From: Tigriopus japonicus
Taxonomy: Eukaryota; Arthropoda; Copepoda; Harpacticoida; Harpacticidae
DNA: 64,000 nt
Direction: 5' to 3'
Assembly: GCA_010645155.1 (NCBI GenBank)
Contig: CM021322.1
Location: forward strand, 8,305,168-8,369,167
Shown here: positions 44,632-57,081 of the stretch, piece after piece
Layout: each line of letters opens with the position of its first letter
Position numbering within the stretch: the first letter of the stretch is position 1
The notes under the pieces: model-generated
The model's database searches: none
Told to the model about the DNA's origin: nothing
What the model saw: the letters and a program-made list of their open reading frames with translations, nothing else
Translations under genes and position numbers: made by a program

Positions 44632-47604
44632 CAACTACACAGACGATCTCGTCGAAGTATAAATACTCACAATGCCAAAGAATGTTTCGATGATATCTCT
44701 CATTGAATTTAATTACGCATGCTTCACTGGCCAATTTTGACAATCCGTCAAGTCTGGGTGGGCCTTGGCTGGCATTGCTATCTTTTCATGTTGGTACGAG
44801 CTCATCGGGCTTGAAACTTGGGTTTAGACAAATCCCCACATAAGTCAGTCAAAAGGCCACTCAATCAGGGCCTAGCACTTTTTGAGCCAAAATGATCACC
44901 TACTTATTAATGCTTTCTTCATCTTTGTCTCTTTTCACACAAAGAGTACGTGAATTAATTAAGTGGAAGGATCTAAAGATGCCAAAATATGGGGACGGTA
45001 CGAGGACCGTGTAAATGATTTAAAATGAGGCTAAGGTGATATAGGATAACTCACCTAATTATTCTATCAGTGGGATTTATGTTTTCAATGAGTGTGAGCG
45101 AAACATTCAAGAATTTTATTATGAAAAAGGGGGAAAGCTCCCATTGAAAATGTTTGAACAATTTCGGACTCGATTCCGGACTCATTACAGCACTATTCTC
45201 CAAGTTCTTGGTTTGCGGTTAACGGACAAGGGGGGCCTTCTTAAAATGTTGGTCATCAAAATACCAACATCAAAAGGAACAACAACAAGAGGGGTATTCG
45301 ACCTTAATGTCCCCAATTATTTTCCAACGTGGATAGTTAGTCTTCGCTTTTGGTTGCGACACCCTCGTAAATTCAGGCTCCGTAACCAAAAGTGATTTCG
45401 AATGGTCTATCTCTTAGTTATAGTTTCTATTTAAGACTCCACGAGCGTCAATAATTTTCCCTACAACGGTATGGAATCGGGTCCAACTGTTCCAGAGCCG
45501 AAAATAGCGCTGGGATATCGGGCTCCGTCTTCCCACAGGAAAAGGTTAGGTTACACATTCAATTCGTTGAAGATGTTTGATTTGGCTAAAATGCTTTGTT
45601 GTTTTTGTGATGTTTCTGTTACTAGCAAGACTTGTTGTCAAAGGTGCACTTTTAAAGCCTCAAAAGCTGGCTGTTTTCGCTTAACGGCGAAACCTTCTTA
45701 TGAATAGGCTCTAAATCCGATATTTGCTGCGTCACTGGAGCTACCGCACACAGAGATAGTTCCAATAGCATCATGGCTCATCTTGAGCACAAAAGAGCTT
45801 AATATCAATTTTGCATCACGTCCTCATCTACATGAAGTCTATTTTGTCACAGCTACTGATCGATACGAATGTGAAAATCCTTCTGTAGAATCTCGGGGAA
45901 CGAAAAATATATTCCCCTTATTAGTACTTGAAATTGCTTTAGAAGATCTTCTCATCCACTTAAGCCACTGATTGATTGAATTAAGGTTGAAATATTAATA
46001 TGAAGTATGTTCGAACGTCCAGATTCAGAATAAAGAAATTGAACTATTTTTTGAAAAGTGCTAAACAACTTGCAATCCCTCTACTTTGAGCAATGGGAAA
46101 CTCCAGTCAAGACCTCATTGTTGGATGCCGTGGGATCCCCTCCCGAGTTCCAAAAGGGAAATCCACTTCTTTTCCAATAAAGCGGATTAAATACCAATAC
46201 CATGACCCGGCAAACAACACTCTTAGTTGTTCCAAAAGCTTTATGTTTGAGCTGATGCCACTGTAAACCAGTCCGTTGCTCGTCTTGTCGTCCTCTAAAC
46301 TGTCCGTGGCTCCCAATTTGCCAATCTCGGAGTGAATTTTCCTTGCGAGAAATCCAAGCCTTGAAGGCCGAGTGAATCAGCAGGCTTGCTTGCTTTTTGG
46401 CCAGAAGTCCACGGTGGAGAAACTGTGCCAAACGAACAACATAGAGTAGAACGAACAAGCGAACGCCACCTTTGCAAAAAAAGAAGAAAGAGGAGGCAGC
46501 ACGACGGCAAATTTGCGCGTTCTCTTTCCAAAAATTTGAGCGGGAAAGGACATTCGTAAAAGTTCGACGGTGAGAACATAACCGTTCTCTATTCTCAAAA
46601 ACAGTCAGCCAAAAGTGGAACGTTCCCAAGAGCCAGAAGAATCCGTTGCCATTAAGTTTTATACTTAGCGAGGGTGGAAATCAAGTGAAGAACGCCAAGA
46701 TGGGCTAACTCGGTGATCTGTTTGATTAGTTTGCTCATTCAAAAGACAAATGAAATCCCTGTAAATCCCGGAAACATTGCCATTCAAGGTGTTAGTGGCT
46801 CAGTGAAACGCGCCCCTCGGTTTGATCATGGTAAGAATTACATGACATCCCATTAAGATTTTCTTTCCATTTCTTTTTCTACAATCTACTAGTAATAATT
46901 TTAACATTAAAAGACAGAAGAATATGCAAGCAACCACTTAGGTGAAAATAAGGGAAGTAACCACTTATCTTATGCAAAAGATGAACGAGTTACGCCCATT
47001 TTGCCCTGGCCATTTGTCCTCATGAGGCGCCAAGTTTCACCCAGAGACTTCAAAAGCACTGGCCACACCGTCATAATGAATAAGAGTGTTTCTTAGACAT
47101 TTCAAACGACAGATTCGCATAAATTCCTCCCTTCCTCAATAAAGAGAAGCCTATGTAGTTATGATGTCGTTGGATTAGTTGAGCGTGACGCATTCTCGCG
47201 TTTTCCAGACGTGACGCAACAAAAAAACAACCCTTGTTTTGAGGATCTAAAGCGAAGCAATTTTCCTTGAGACGAGTGTGAAAGAGTTTACTAATAAGAG
47301 GGGAATAATCATTGGGTTTGCTTTACAAATTTGGGACCGATAAGAAATGTTCAATTGTTTCAAAGAGAGCTGATATGTTGACGGCTCGTAAGAATCTCTC
47401 ACGGACTAAACACTGTCATTTTTTGTACTTGGGGAAACTCGAGACCTTTTTAATTTGCGTATGTCCCTTGAGATCTTCAATTTGGGAAAGAGATACCACC
47501 ATCTTTTCTCATTATTTAGTAGCCAGTTCTTGTCATGTCGCTATTTTTTAGTACGGCAACAAGTTGTCAAGGAAAAAACACGCCAAGTAACTTGTCTTTA
47601 CACG
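44632..47604. other. No convincing gene
   Basis: The longest frame is 182 codons on the minus strand at 46081-46629. It is rich in Phe, Arg and Ser, starts MGTFHFWLTVFEN, and matches no family. Overlapping frames in the other two registers make it suspect. Plus frames at 45144-45395, 45471-45707 and 45783-45971 are short and unrecognised. Confidence 0.35.
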
Positions 47605-47730
47605 AACAAATGATTTGTATAAAACCAAAGCGTTTTGTGGACCAAAATAAGCATGAACAAAACGCATAACAAATGATTTATATAAAACCAAAGCGTTTTG
47701 TGGACCAAAATAAGCATGAACAGAACGCAT
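47605..47730. repeat. 63-bp tandem duplication
   Basis: Two consecutive 63-bp units, each with AACAAATGATTT, ACCAAAGCGTTTTGTGGACC and AAAATAAGCATGAACA, nearly identical. The minus frame therefore repeats MRFVHAYFGPQNALVLYKS in duplicate. Looks recent. Confidence 0.8.
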
Positions 47731-50700
47731 GCGGAGCAAAAATGCGCCACGTTCAATTCACGAATGAATCAAGATGACATTTGGCTGTGCGTCCAAACCT
47801 GATCGTTTCTTCGATTGATGTCTTGGCAGGCGGACAAATGTTTGTACGAAAAGAAACTCGAATCAAAAACCAGGTCATTTTCCTTAGAGTGGAACGTTCA
47901 AGCAAAAGAATTAAAATCTCGAGATTCAAGCAAAATTGTCCGTTGCTCGGTTCAAAAATTAGCAATTTTCAAGCTTAAACTTTGACAAATATATAGATTC
48001 TCTTATTTTGTGTTCGTTACTCAGTACTACCTTTTAAAAGAAAATTATTCGCCACCTAAATTGAAAAGTGTCATTTTTTGACATTTCTCAAGTTCAGAGA
48101 ATTCGATATTCTAGAACACTTCTCAAGGTACATGAAAAACATAAAGGGTAAAAAAAGGTTTTTTTTGCCGTTTTTTAACCTCAACCCTAAAAACAACAAC
48201 TAACGAGACCCCCCCAAAAAAGACAAATTTGAAAAGATAGGAGAGGGAAAGACTGTGAGCTCTCCATAATAAAAAAAATAGGCTCGAAAATGTCTGATCC
48301 TTAGGTTTTCCGATTCATTAAATTTGCAATTACTCATCATCGAACACATGATCAACTTGAATTATGAAATGAGTTTTGTATACATTTAAATTGAAGTCAG
48401 CTGCTTTAGGCTTAGGTTTCGGTTTCGGTTAAGGGCCCCATCGGTCCATAATTAATGAAAAATTATGTTAGGTAGGAACGGTTCGATTTACCTCAAAGTT
48501 AAATCACAAGGCTTCGTTATAATAGGTCATCAAAATGTGCTTGAGAGTAAAGATTTTTAAGTAATCAGGTGAAGTTTCCATCCAGAGCGGATAGAAAACT
48601 TTTTCACGTAAACTTATTTGTCCGAATGTTTTCATAATTTCCTTCAAAATTCTTTTGTGCGAACTCTGGCAAGTTTATCAGATTTGTAATACAAACATTG
48701 GTTTGGCAAATTTTGGTTCAAGCCAAAATATGTCGTCAAAAGGATCAAATCTCAATTATGCATATGCTCTTGAAAATGTCAAACAAATATCCCTTTCATA
48801 AAGCTTAGTAACTCTCATGCCCATTACTGTTCGATTCAGGTCATTAATGCAATTGCCCGAGAATTTGGCAAAATGGTTATCAACGAAATGAACATTCGAA
48901 CAAGTGAACCTTCCACGAAATGGGGGTCTCATGACTTTGCTCGGTAATCAATATTTGAGCAAGTGATATTATGGGGGAAAGTATCGCTTTACGAAACGGA
49001 TATAATATTTCGGGTTTAATATATTTTTGGAAGAAATGATATTAAACTTTTCGATGATAGGGTTGAGTTTGTTTATGGCAAACTTGACAAAGGAAATTTT
49101 ATATTAATTGGTTAGATTTTCTGTACACTCATTCAAATGGCTTGAGTATCCAACGCAGCTGAAGCTCAAGCATGGTTATTTCTACTATATTTCGGTATGC
49201 TCGCGCTTAACATCCGACCTAATTCCTCTTAAGGTCGAACAGTACGATGACAATATAATACTACATTTTATAATTTCTACTAGCCTCTCACTTTACTACC
49301 ATGACAAAATGTAGTTATTTTTTAGGTGTTTTTTTATATTAAACCACATTTTAAATGTTTTTATTCTTCAGAGAAGACCACACCTTCAAAAAAGCGGTTC
49401 AGGTCTAATTGATCTTTTTACCAGTCGCATCTTATTCCGAAAGGGCCCCAAAATTTAACCCTAATATGTAATGTACGGTTTTGATAAGTTGACTTGTATT
49501 TGCTGATTAATCGGCAGTAGATCACGATGTTTGCTATATTTTTACCAGAAGTTACCAGAAAGTTTGAAAATCAGTTTGGACAAGCAAAAAACATTGTTCA
49601 CGTTTTCTCAGTATTACATCAGAGTAGAGACCGCGTTTCTTTACTTTCGTTTTGATTTGCGATTGAGACGAAATCAAGTTTCAACGTTAAAATGTGCGGC
49701 CAGCTCGTTAAAATCATAAAAAGGAAAACTTTTAACAACTTCAGCGGTGACATGCAAATGCAATGGTTTTCCATTTACTGGCCAAATCTCACAGAGCTTC
49801 AGATTGTAGCGTAAATTATCACAAGAAGCAAATTGTACTTCACTTCAATTTTTATATTTTGATATTTGAATAAGACTTTGATTTGATGACATTAAAATTC
49901 TTTATTACCCAACTTAATACTGTAGATTTGGTTATGCATTGGTACTATGATATTTTTGGAACATTTTTAGTTCTCCCCTCAAACTTTCGTATTAAAACTG
50001 CAAGAAAACTCGCATTGAGTGCAGCTCGTTGGCACCGAAAACGGCCTGAAAATCGCTACAAGAAATTAGGGTATGGCTATTTGTTTGCCAACTAATTTAG
50101 CCGCTCGAAGCTGATGTTTCAATTACATTCTGTGGGATTGGTTTTGCATTGCCGTGTGATGGGTAAGTTTCTATTTTAGGCTGAGAAAAAAACTCAAATC
50201 TATTCAAGTTTATTTATACCACGGTGTTGTTGACCCGCTAAAAAGCGCAGGTTCAATTTAGAGCAAATTTGCTGATGGTGTTACTTTCTAAGGTTTGGGC
50301 CGATTTTAAATTCGAATTAGTTTCCAAGCCATTTCAGAAACTCATTCAAGTTTCAAGAAAGTTCTTCAATAGTTTCATGCTCTTTGCTTGATGTAGGTGC
50401 AACATATCGATCTTCTTGCACTCTCATTTCGGGCCTAAAAGTATTGAACCAAGAATTCTTCATCGAATTGTGTCCGTATCTCTCGAACATTCACTCTAAA
50501 CTTGGGCCTAAAATTTATAGAACGTGTAAATATCTTCTTGGCTAAGATAGGTTGGTATTTGGCAAGCTTCACTTTTAGTTCATAAGAAAGACTCCAGCCA
50601 AGGTTCGTATTCATCGATCGATTGAAATTATCAACATTGAGTGAGTTCGAATTATTTTGGCCAATTAACATGGGCGTAAATTGATGAACTACAAGATATT

Positions 50701-50990
50701 CTTACCAAAACACTTGCTCCCATTCAAAGCGATCGAAATTGTTGAAAAATGTCATTCGGGTCGATGCTTGGCAAACCCCAAAATAAAAAGTCGTCCAGCG
50801 GAGTTTTCAGTTTCAGTCGATCCCAATTCCAGTTCATTGTAAACCGGAAGTTTTCAAATAGCTTAGCTAGCTTGTCTTCATTGGATATGAATATTTAAAG
50901 GTGAGTATTTCCTTCCCCCATTTATGTGAAGTGCTCAAAACTTTTGATTTATGTGCTATAGTTTTCAGTTTTTGAGCCGGGATCAGATCG
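47731..50990. other. No convincing gene
   Basis: AT-rich sequence with short frames only. The single repeat piece recognised is at 48280-48460. Confidence 0.35.
48280..48460. repeat. Partial copy of the GACCGAAAG element
   Basis: CTTAGGTTTTCCGATTCATT and ATTTGCAATTACTCATCATC align with 61675-61740, and GGTTTCGGTTAAGGGCCC with ATCGGTCCAT gives the right end. The left end is missing. Confidence 0.45.
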
Positions 50991-51278
50991 AAGGTCGGTT
51001 GTTGAGGTAGTTTGGAAGTATAGTAGAAGCACATCTAGAAGCATAGAAGAAGCATAAAAGAAGCACATGACGCGAAGTAGAAATAACCATGCTCGATCAA
51101 GTTTCGTTACGTAAACTGCGATTGACAAACGGAGCCGCTTTTGAAAAACACAGCTTATGTAGCGAAACTTGATCGAGCATGGTTATTTCTACTGCGCGTC
51201 AAGTGCTTCTTTTATGCTTCTTCTGTGCTTCTAGATGTGCTTCTACTATACTTCCAAACTACCTCAACAACCGACCTT
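50991..51278. repeat. 288-bp hairpin element, 128-bp arms
   Basis: Left arm 50991-51118 and right arm 51151-51278 are inverted copies with about six differences in 128, around a 32-nt loop. The outer ends read AAGGTCGGTTGTTGAGG. The arms include AGAAGCATAGAAGAAGCA purine repeats and ATGCTCGATCAAGTTTCG. No target duplication is obvious. Likely a young foldback element or a hairpin RNA source. Confidence 0.75.
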
Positions 51279-52069
51279 GATTCAAATGAGGCCGAACTTT
51301 ACTCAAGGGTTAGACGGTAAATATTAGAAAGATAGATAGTGTCTCTCCGAAAGCGATCAGAATTCCACAGCTTTCTCTTCGATCTCATAACAGATCGTTT
51401 TGTTTGCTCATGTGTCTGTGATAACCAAGACTTGCCCATAATGTACTACAGTACATTACACGTGCTTGACCAGCCAATCAATGGCAATCAAAGATGACGT
51501 AAGTCTGAACTTTCAGACTCGCTCAAAATTCAGGAATCTTGCTCAACAACATGAAACATTTAATGGCCGTCAGATTCAGTTCAGGATCAAGTATAACAAA
51601 TGCTACTGCTTTTTCTTGACCTTCATACCTTTGAAAAATTCTAGTTTTCCAGCGACTCTCTTAAAAAAGGGTACGCTACATTACATGATGGGAGAAGAAG
51701 GCTAAAATAAGAGAAGGTGAACATGGACAAAAAGAAAAAGAAACAAAGTTTTTATATCGATATTATGAAAAACATGGAGGCCCCAAATGAAGGCCTACAG
51801 CCAATCCATCATGGATCCTTTGGATTTAGTTTTGGTTCCTTGTTGTCCAGAAAATGTTTTCCAAGGGCATTGCTCCCAATCTCCCCAGTCGAAAACATGT
51901 TATCTGACCTACAAAAACGCAAAAAGTGAGACTTGTTTGCTTTGAAAACTTATTCATTGTGTTGGCAATTGTCAATCGAATCATAGAGTTCCAACATCTT
52001 CCGGCCGCAAGCATGCCTTGTCAATTCCAAACTATTTTGACAAATAGTCAGAAGAGCTGTCCAACGGAC
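51279..52069. other. No gene recognised
   Basis: The plus frame at 51717-51929 (70 codons, MDKKKKKQSFYIDIMKNM start) has no motif or splice support. Confidence 0.3.
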
Positions 52070-52255
52070 CCGACTTTCAGGATCCGATCGGATTCGGATT
52101 CGTTCGGTTTGATGCAAGAATTTTCGGATTGAGATTCTTTCGGGTTATCGTTCGAATTTTCGAACTCGGATTTGTTCGGATTGGTCCAAGCCTGTCGGAT
52201 TCGGACTTGTGAGCTATCTTTTCCGAGCCGACATAATCCGAAACGATTCTGAACT
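52070..52255 (-). repeat. Relic of the 36-bp repeat element
   Basis: CGGATTCGGATTCGTTCGG and AATTTTCGGATTGAG are the reverse complement of the array at 7960-8330. Units are diverged and no termini were found. Confidence 0.55.
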
Positions 52256-52501
52256 TCTTCGTTCAATTTTTGAATTTCAATTTACAATATTACCGTTTTG
52301 TTTAATCTGTTTCTTGATTCCAATGTAATTCATATCCCTTCAATTGCGGAACTTTTTGTTTCATAATTCATCAATATTTATCATAGCTAGTACGCACAAT
52401 TGATTATCTGAGATTTAATTAAATCCACAGGTGCACAAAAACTAATTGATGCTCTTGTATTTGTGTGTATTTGGTTCTTAAACCGTAAAAACTGTTATAC
52501 C

Positions 52502-53608
52502 TAGAGCTCTATATTAGAAAGAGTACAATCATATCCAACGCCATCTAGTTGATTTGGCTCGCAACTGCTCGCCGTTCCCAAAACAATGCAAAAGTACCCT
52601 CTAAGCTGAACAACTTTTCCAAAATATGAGAACAAGGTAACAACTTTTGAGAAAGTAAAGGGCCTAGAACCTTAATGAAGGGGTCCAAAATGACCTATTA
52701 GTGTGTTTCAAATGATTCAAAGCTGAATTACTTGTAAAATTAAGTTTAAAACCTAATAGACCAAGAGAAAAATGAATATCTCACCCCTCACTCTGATCAA
52801 TGCTTTTCAGAGAAAACGTTCGCAATCAGGGCTCCTACCATAAAAATGTTTCAGATAGAATATTGATAGAGAGGAGAATGTTGAGTTTTCCTTTCTTCAC
52901 CTTTCAACCCTGAAATTTTGAGTCAAGTCCTCCTTGTTTGTTCACTGGGCTCAGTGTGGAGAGCGAGAGCGAGAGAGAGCGAGCGAGAGAGAGAGAGAAA
53001 GCTGGCCCGGCCCAGCAACCCTATCAGTTCCCTTCTTAACAAGTGCCAGTGGGCAAGCTGGGCAAGCCATCTGAAGCTAGCAAGCATTTGACTGGACTCC
53101 CCTGCTGGCCACCACCACTTACACCTGTGATCTTGCATATCAAGGGGTAGGTGGGCAAGTGTAAATAGCAGTCAGGGGTGAAGTCAAGAGGAAGAAAATT
53201 CCCTGCACTCTTTCTCAGCAATAACCATGACTGTGAAGCACAAGAGGGAAGAGAATTCAGCAGCTCTGCAATTTGATTTCCAATCACATTGTTGCCATCA
53301 CCACTCGCATCAATATGTCCAAGGGGATAGATTTTCATTCTCTTAATGTCTTTTAAAGTTTTAAACCTAATTTTACAAGTAATGCAATCTTAGCTCATTT
53401 GAAACACACTAACAGTTCATTTTGGACCCCTTCATATGGGTTCTAGGCCCCTTAGTTTCTCAAAAATTGCTATCTTGGTCTCATATTTTGGAAAATTTGT
53501 TCAGCTTAGAGGGTACTTTTGCATTGTTTTGGGAACGGCGAGCAGTTGCGAGCAGAATGAACTAGATGGCGTTGGATATGATTGTACTCTTTCTAATTTA
53601 GAGCTCTA
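52502..53608. mobile_element. 1.1-kb hAT-like element (TAGAGC family)
   Basis: Starts TAGAGCTCTATATTAGAAAG and ends in the inverted copy TTCTAATTTAGAGCTCTA. Arms of about 250 bp share AACGCCATCTAG and GCTTAGAGGGTACTTTTGC. 8-bp duplications GTTATACC flank it (52494-52501, 53609-53616). The middle (about 52760-53340) differs from other members and holds a GA-rich run at 52957-53000 and a 100-codon minus frame (53036-53338) without a known motif, perhaps captured DNA. Confidence 0.8.
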
Positions 53609-53810
53609 GTTATACCTAGTTTCCGCATTTTTTTTTGTTGCTCAGTGATCTAAATTTCGCAATTTTTGTGTTTATTAAATTCATTTGTATTATATTGGAA
53701 TATAATCTAAGAAATCTAGTTTTTAATGTTAATAATCTACACTTTCTGAGCAATAATGATAGTTAGGGCCCGGATTTGAACTTGAAAAAATCAATCCATT
53801 TAATTTCAAA

Positions 53811-54005
53811 TTTTTTTTTGGGGGGGGGGGCGGATTTTTCAATACCGTTACAAGGAATGGGATTACCTGTAAAGAGAGTTAATCATTAATATAGTTTCAA
53901 TCATTAATGCTTATATAAAATTTGATCTACCAATGAGTTACTGTTGGCAGATCTAAACAACCCTTGTATAGTGGGTTGGTCAGGAATAGTTTTTAAAAAA
54001 TTATT
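53811..54005 (-). pseudogene. LINE 3' end, antisense
   Basis: The reverse complement of 54400-54610 is readable from TTTTTTTTTGGGGGG through ACAAGGAATGGGATTACC and GATCTACCAATGAGTTACTG. It is the 3' UTR and last codons of the CR1/Jockey-like LINE. The 3' end points left. Confidence 0.7.
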
Positions 54006-54299
54006 TCGTAAAATTTGGCAAAATTCAAGTATTTGTATTTTTGGCGAGTTTTCGATTTTTTTTTGAAATCGTTATGCAATAATTGGGACCTTTTTTCATT
54101 TTTTTCGTCAGAATTTAGAAGAGTTCAATTAATTTGAGCGTTTGAGGAAATTTCTAATTTCTTCAACCAAAAATAATTGGACCCTTTTTCATTTCTTGAC
54201 TTGAATTCTTGACTGATCTTTGAGATCAGTTGTAACGATTGTAGAGGTTTTACGTGCGTTCTGAGAGTACCTCCAAATCCAAGGGAATCAAGAGAATCA

Positions 54300-54610
54300 G
54301 TTCGATCAATGAAGTCCTCCTCCCTCCTTCATTGGACTCCTTCATTGTTCAATTTGTTGCCTATTTGCCTTCGTCGGGAATTTGTAGGAGCTGATCCTCT
54401 AACAGCATTTAAGGCAGTATTGGACAAATCTTTAAACACTATTCCTGACCAACCCACTATTCAAGGGTTGTACAGATCTGCCAACAGTAACTCATTGGTA
54501 GATCAAATTTAGTATAAATGGGAATTATATACACGTAAAATGTAATTTTTTACAGGGAATCCCATTCCTTGTAGCGGTAATAAAAAATCCGCCCCCCCCC
54601 CCAAAAAAAA
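54300..54610 (+). pseudogene. LINE 3' end with last ORF2 codons
   Basis: The frame reads WTPSLFNLLPICLRREFVG, DPLTAFKAVLDKSLNTIPDQ and IQGLYRSANSNSLVDQI. This is the conserved C-terminus of CR1-type ORF2 proteins (LFN-LP, FK--LD--L--IPDQP). The stop is near 54510. The 3' UTR ends AATCCCATTCCTTGTAGCGG, then a C run and an A run at about 54591-54610. Strongly 5'-truncated. Confidence 0.75.
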
Positions 54611-55474
54611 ATCGATTTGCATGATATGACACGGATATTCTTGTTATGTTTTTCTTTTAAATATGTTTACAAAAGTTGGTTTGATACTCGCTCTGGCACT
54701 TAACAATCAAGTATCAAAGTAAACAAGTAAGCCATTTGAACCCACATTTTAAGTTTGCTAGTAGTATTTTTGACTAAACACTCCGTGTAAAAACAAAAGT
54801 GAACTTCTTGATATAGCGGGCTTTTCTCAAAAGGTGGAATTTTTATGGCTTAAACCACTCTCGAAGTACCAAACAGCCTTACTTTGACAACTCGTGATCA
54901 AACAAATTTAAGCATTTCTGTCAGCCCTAAGAAGGCTGTCACGCCAATACACGAAAGGAAAAGTGATTTTTTTTTCCTTAAAAAATCTAAACGCGAAAAC
55001 AATTGCACAAATAAACCTTTTCAAAACAACAACACACAAGTTTTCCCTTTATTTGAAAAAGGTCAAATCTCCAAATTAGCAATGCTCATGCTTGAACTAA
55101 GAACACAAGAAGGGAAGAAAGAGAGAACCTGAGACAGATGATTCGAGATTTGGGTGAATACCATTGAAACCACTTGACTTTATGTATTGCCAGGATGCAA
55201 ACTATCAACTTATTTCTTTCTTGTAATAAAGGCTATGTTACCTGCTATCAAAATTCACGGCCAACCTTCTCTCTCAGATGGAACTACGTGTAGTTGATTT
55301 GGTGGAAATCATAACCCTCGTTGCTAGCCTTACACTGTGACACTAAAGTCGTGACCCCTTTCAAATCTACATACCCATTTCTGATTAGTTCGCTTTCCAA
55401 AACAAATTGAATCAAGGGTCAAAACAACCAACCTTTGGATGAATTCGTTGTGGGATCTTTCGATACTTTGTTTC
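54611..55474. other. No gene recognised
   Basis: The plus frame at 54884-55132 (82 codons, Lys/Asn-rich) has no motif. Otherwise AT-rich. Confidence 0.3.
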
Positions 55475-55590
55475 ACGTGTGATCTACCAATGCATTCAAG
55501 TTGGCAGATCAGGAGGACTCTTGAATATTGGGTTGATTGCAATAGTTCTCCAAAAAGGCTATCAACTATTTAGCTCTTGACTTTCTTCTT
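55475..55590 (-). pseudogene. Decayed LINE 3' end piece
   Basis: GATCTACCAATGCATTCAAG, TTGGCAGATCAGGAGG and AATATTGGGTTGATTGCAAT align with the block at 53930-54000 with many changes. No coding remains. Confidence 0.5.
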
Positions 55591-55975
55591 GATAAGCTTG
55601 GAATAATGTCATGCATCCCATTTCCACAACTTTCAAATTTGACCCCTTTCTTTATGTTCATCAAAGCTTCACCGTGAGTTAACCATTTGGCTTGATTTAC
55701 ATCTTCATTGCCTTTTTGAACACTTCATCGAATGACAAACGACTCTGTTCATGAAAAGAGTGTCCTTCTTTTCCCTTAAGGCCATTATTATAAACTCCAT
55801 TTGTTTCAAGTCGGATAAAGAAAGAGCTCTGAGCAATAAACGTTCTATATTTCCATCTTAGAAAAAAGTCCATCTTACTCCAATATTTTATTCAAAACCA
55901 TCATTTCTTTCTTGTTAACGTAAACAACTTTTGATTGATAGAAGTGAGCTCTTCTTGCTTGATTAATGTCATAAG

Positions 55976-57073
55976 TAGGGACGGGCAAATAGTGTAAAAA
56001 GATTTTTGGTAACATAAACACATTTTTCTGCATTTTTGCTCTTTTCACCTTTATTTGCAAAGAAAATATAGTGGCTTTTGAAAGAATTTTTAGTTTCAAG
56101 ATCAAATTTTGAACTAGTCGAAAAAGCTTGCATTTGCAATCAACCATTCTTAGCACCTTGAAGCTTGCATTTCAGATGCAAACCTCACACTTTATTCACC
56201 ATCTTGGCTTTAACTATCTGCAAATGATCTGCAAACAATATAGATTGCAGAATTAGGTTTGCTGCATACAAAGATCGCCATTTTTAAAAAAGGCCGTTAT
56301 AAACTCAAAATCATCAAGCTAAGGATACATCAATGTAGCAGTACACATTGTTTAATTGACTTGGAGATATTATTTTTAAGTTCCAAAAGTATTTGAGAAC
56401 AGTTTTGATGTGATGAGACATTGAATGCCACATTTGAAACTGAATTGTGGTAATTAGGCCATGGGCCAAATATTGAAGTAATGTCACTAAAAACATGCTT
56501 AAAACACATTTATGACTATTTTCTTTGATGCAATTGTTAGGCACAGATGGGTATTTTTCTGTTCAATTTTCAATGTCTACTTTTGAACAACTTGAAGGAC
56601 GAAAACGGAGTGATGTAAAGCCATAGAAAACAATTGCTAAATATATTTCGACAATATTTTAGGTACATCCATGACCCAACCTTAGGAATGAAAAAATCAG
56701 AAGATTGTTGACTAGAGTATTTTTCTTGACTTTACATCCTTTTTACCTGGTGACCTAATTAATAGAACTCTATTACTTGTTCAGCATTGTCTCTTCACCT
56801 CAAAACTAGTCTCAAATGTCTTTAGAACTTGTAAATGACTTCTCCTGCTCAATTAGGAGCCGTGGATACTCCATGACGTTTTAAGTCCAAATGCAAGTTA
56901 TTTGCTGTTTTTTGACATTTATTTGCTCTTTTTTCGACATTTATTTGCTCTTTTTTGACATTTATTTGCACTTTCAACATTTTTCTGCACTCTGTTTTGC
57001 ACTTTTGGGCACATTTTTTGCAACTTTTGGTAACTAAAAGGGTAAGATTATTTGCACTTTCTGCCCGTCCCTA
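55976..57073. mobile_element. 1098-bp hAT-like element, clean target duplication
   Basis: Starts TAGGGACGGGCAAATAGTG and ends GCACTTTCTGCCCGTCCCTA. Perfect 8-bp duplications GTCATAAG flank it (55968-55975, 57074-57081). Subterminal sequence on the right repeats TTTATTTGCTCTTTTTTGAC several times (56890-56980). The longest frames (93 and 76 codons, minus) lack transposase motifs, so it is non-autonomous. Copy A at 26037-26500 is the same family. Confidence 0.85.
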
Positions 57074-57081
57074 GTCATAAG

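Noticed and set aside
46081..46629. 182-codon minus-strand frame as a gene
   Set aside because: No motif, low-complexity Phe/Arg/Ser-rich text, and overlapping frames in other registers; no splice or poly(A) support.
53036..53338. 100-codon minus frame as a gene
   Set aside because: It lies wholly inside a mobile element centre and has no recognised domain.
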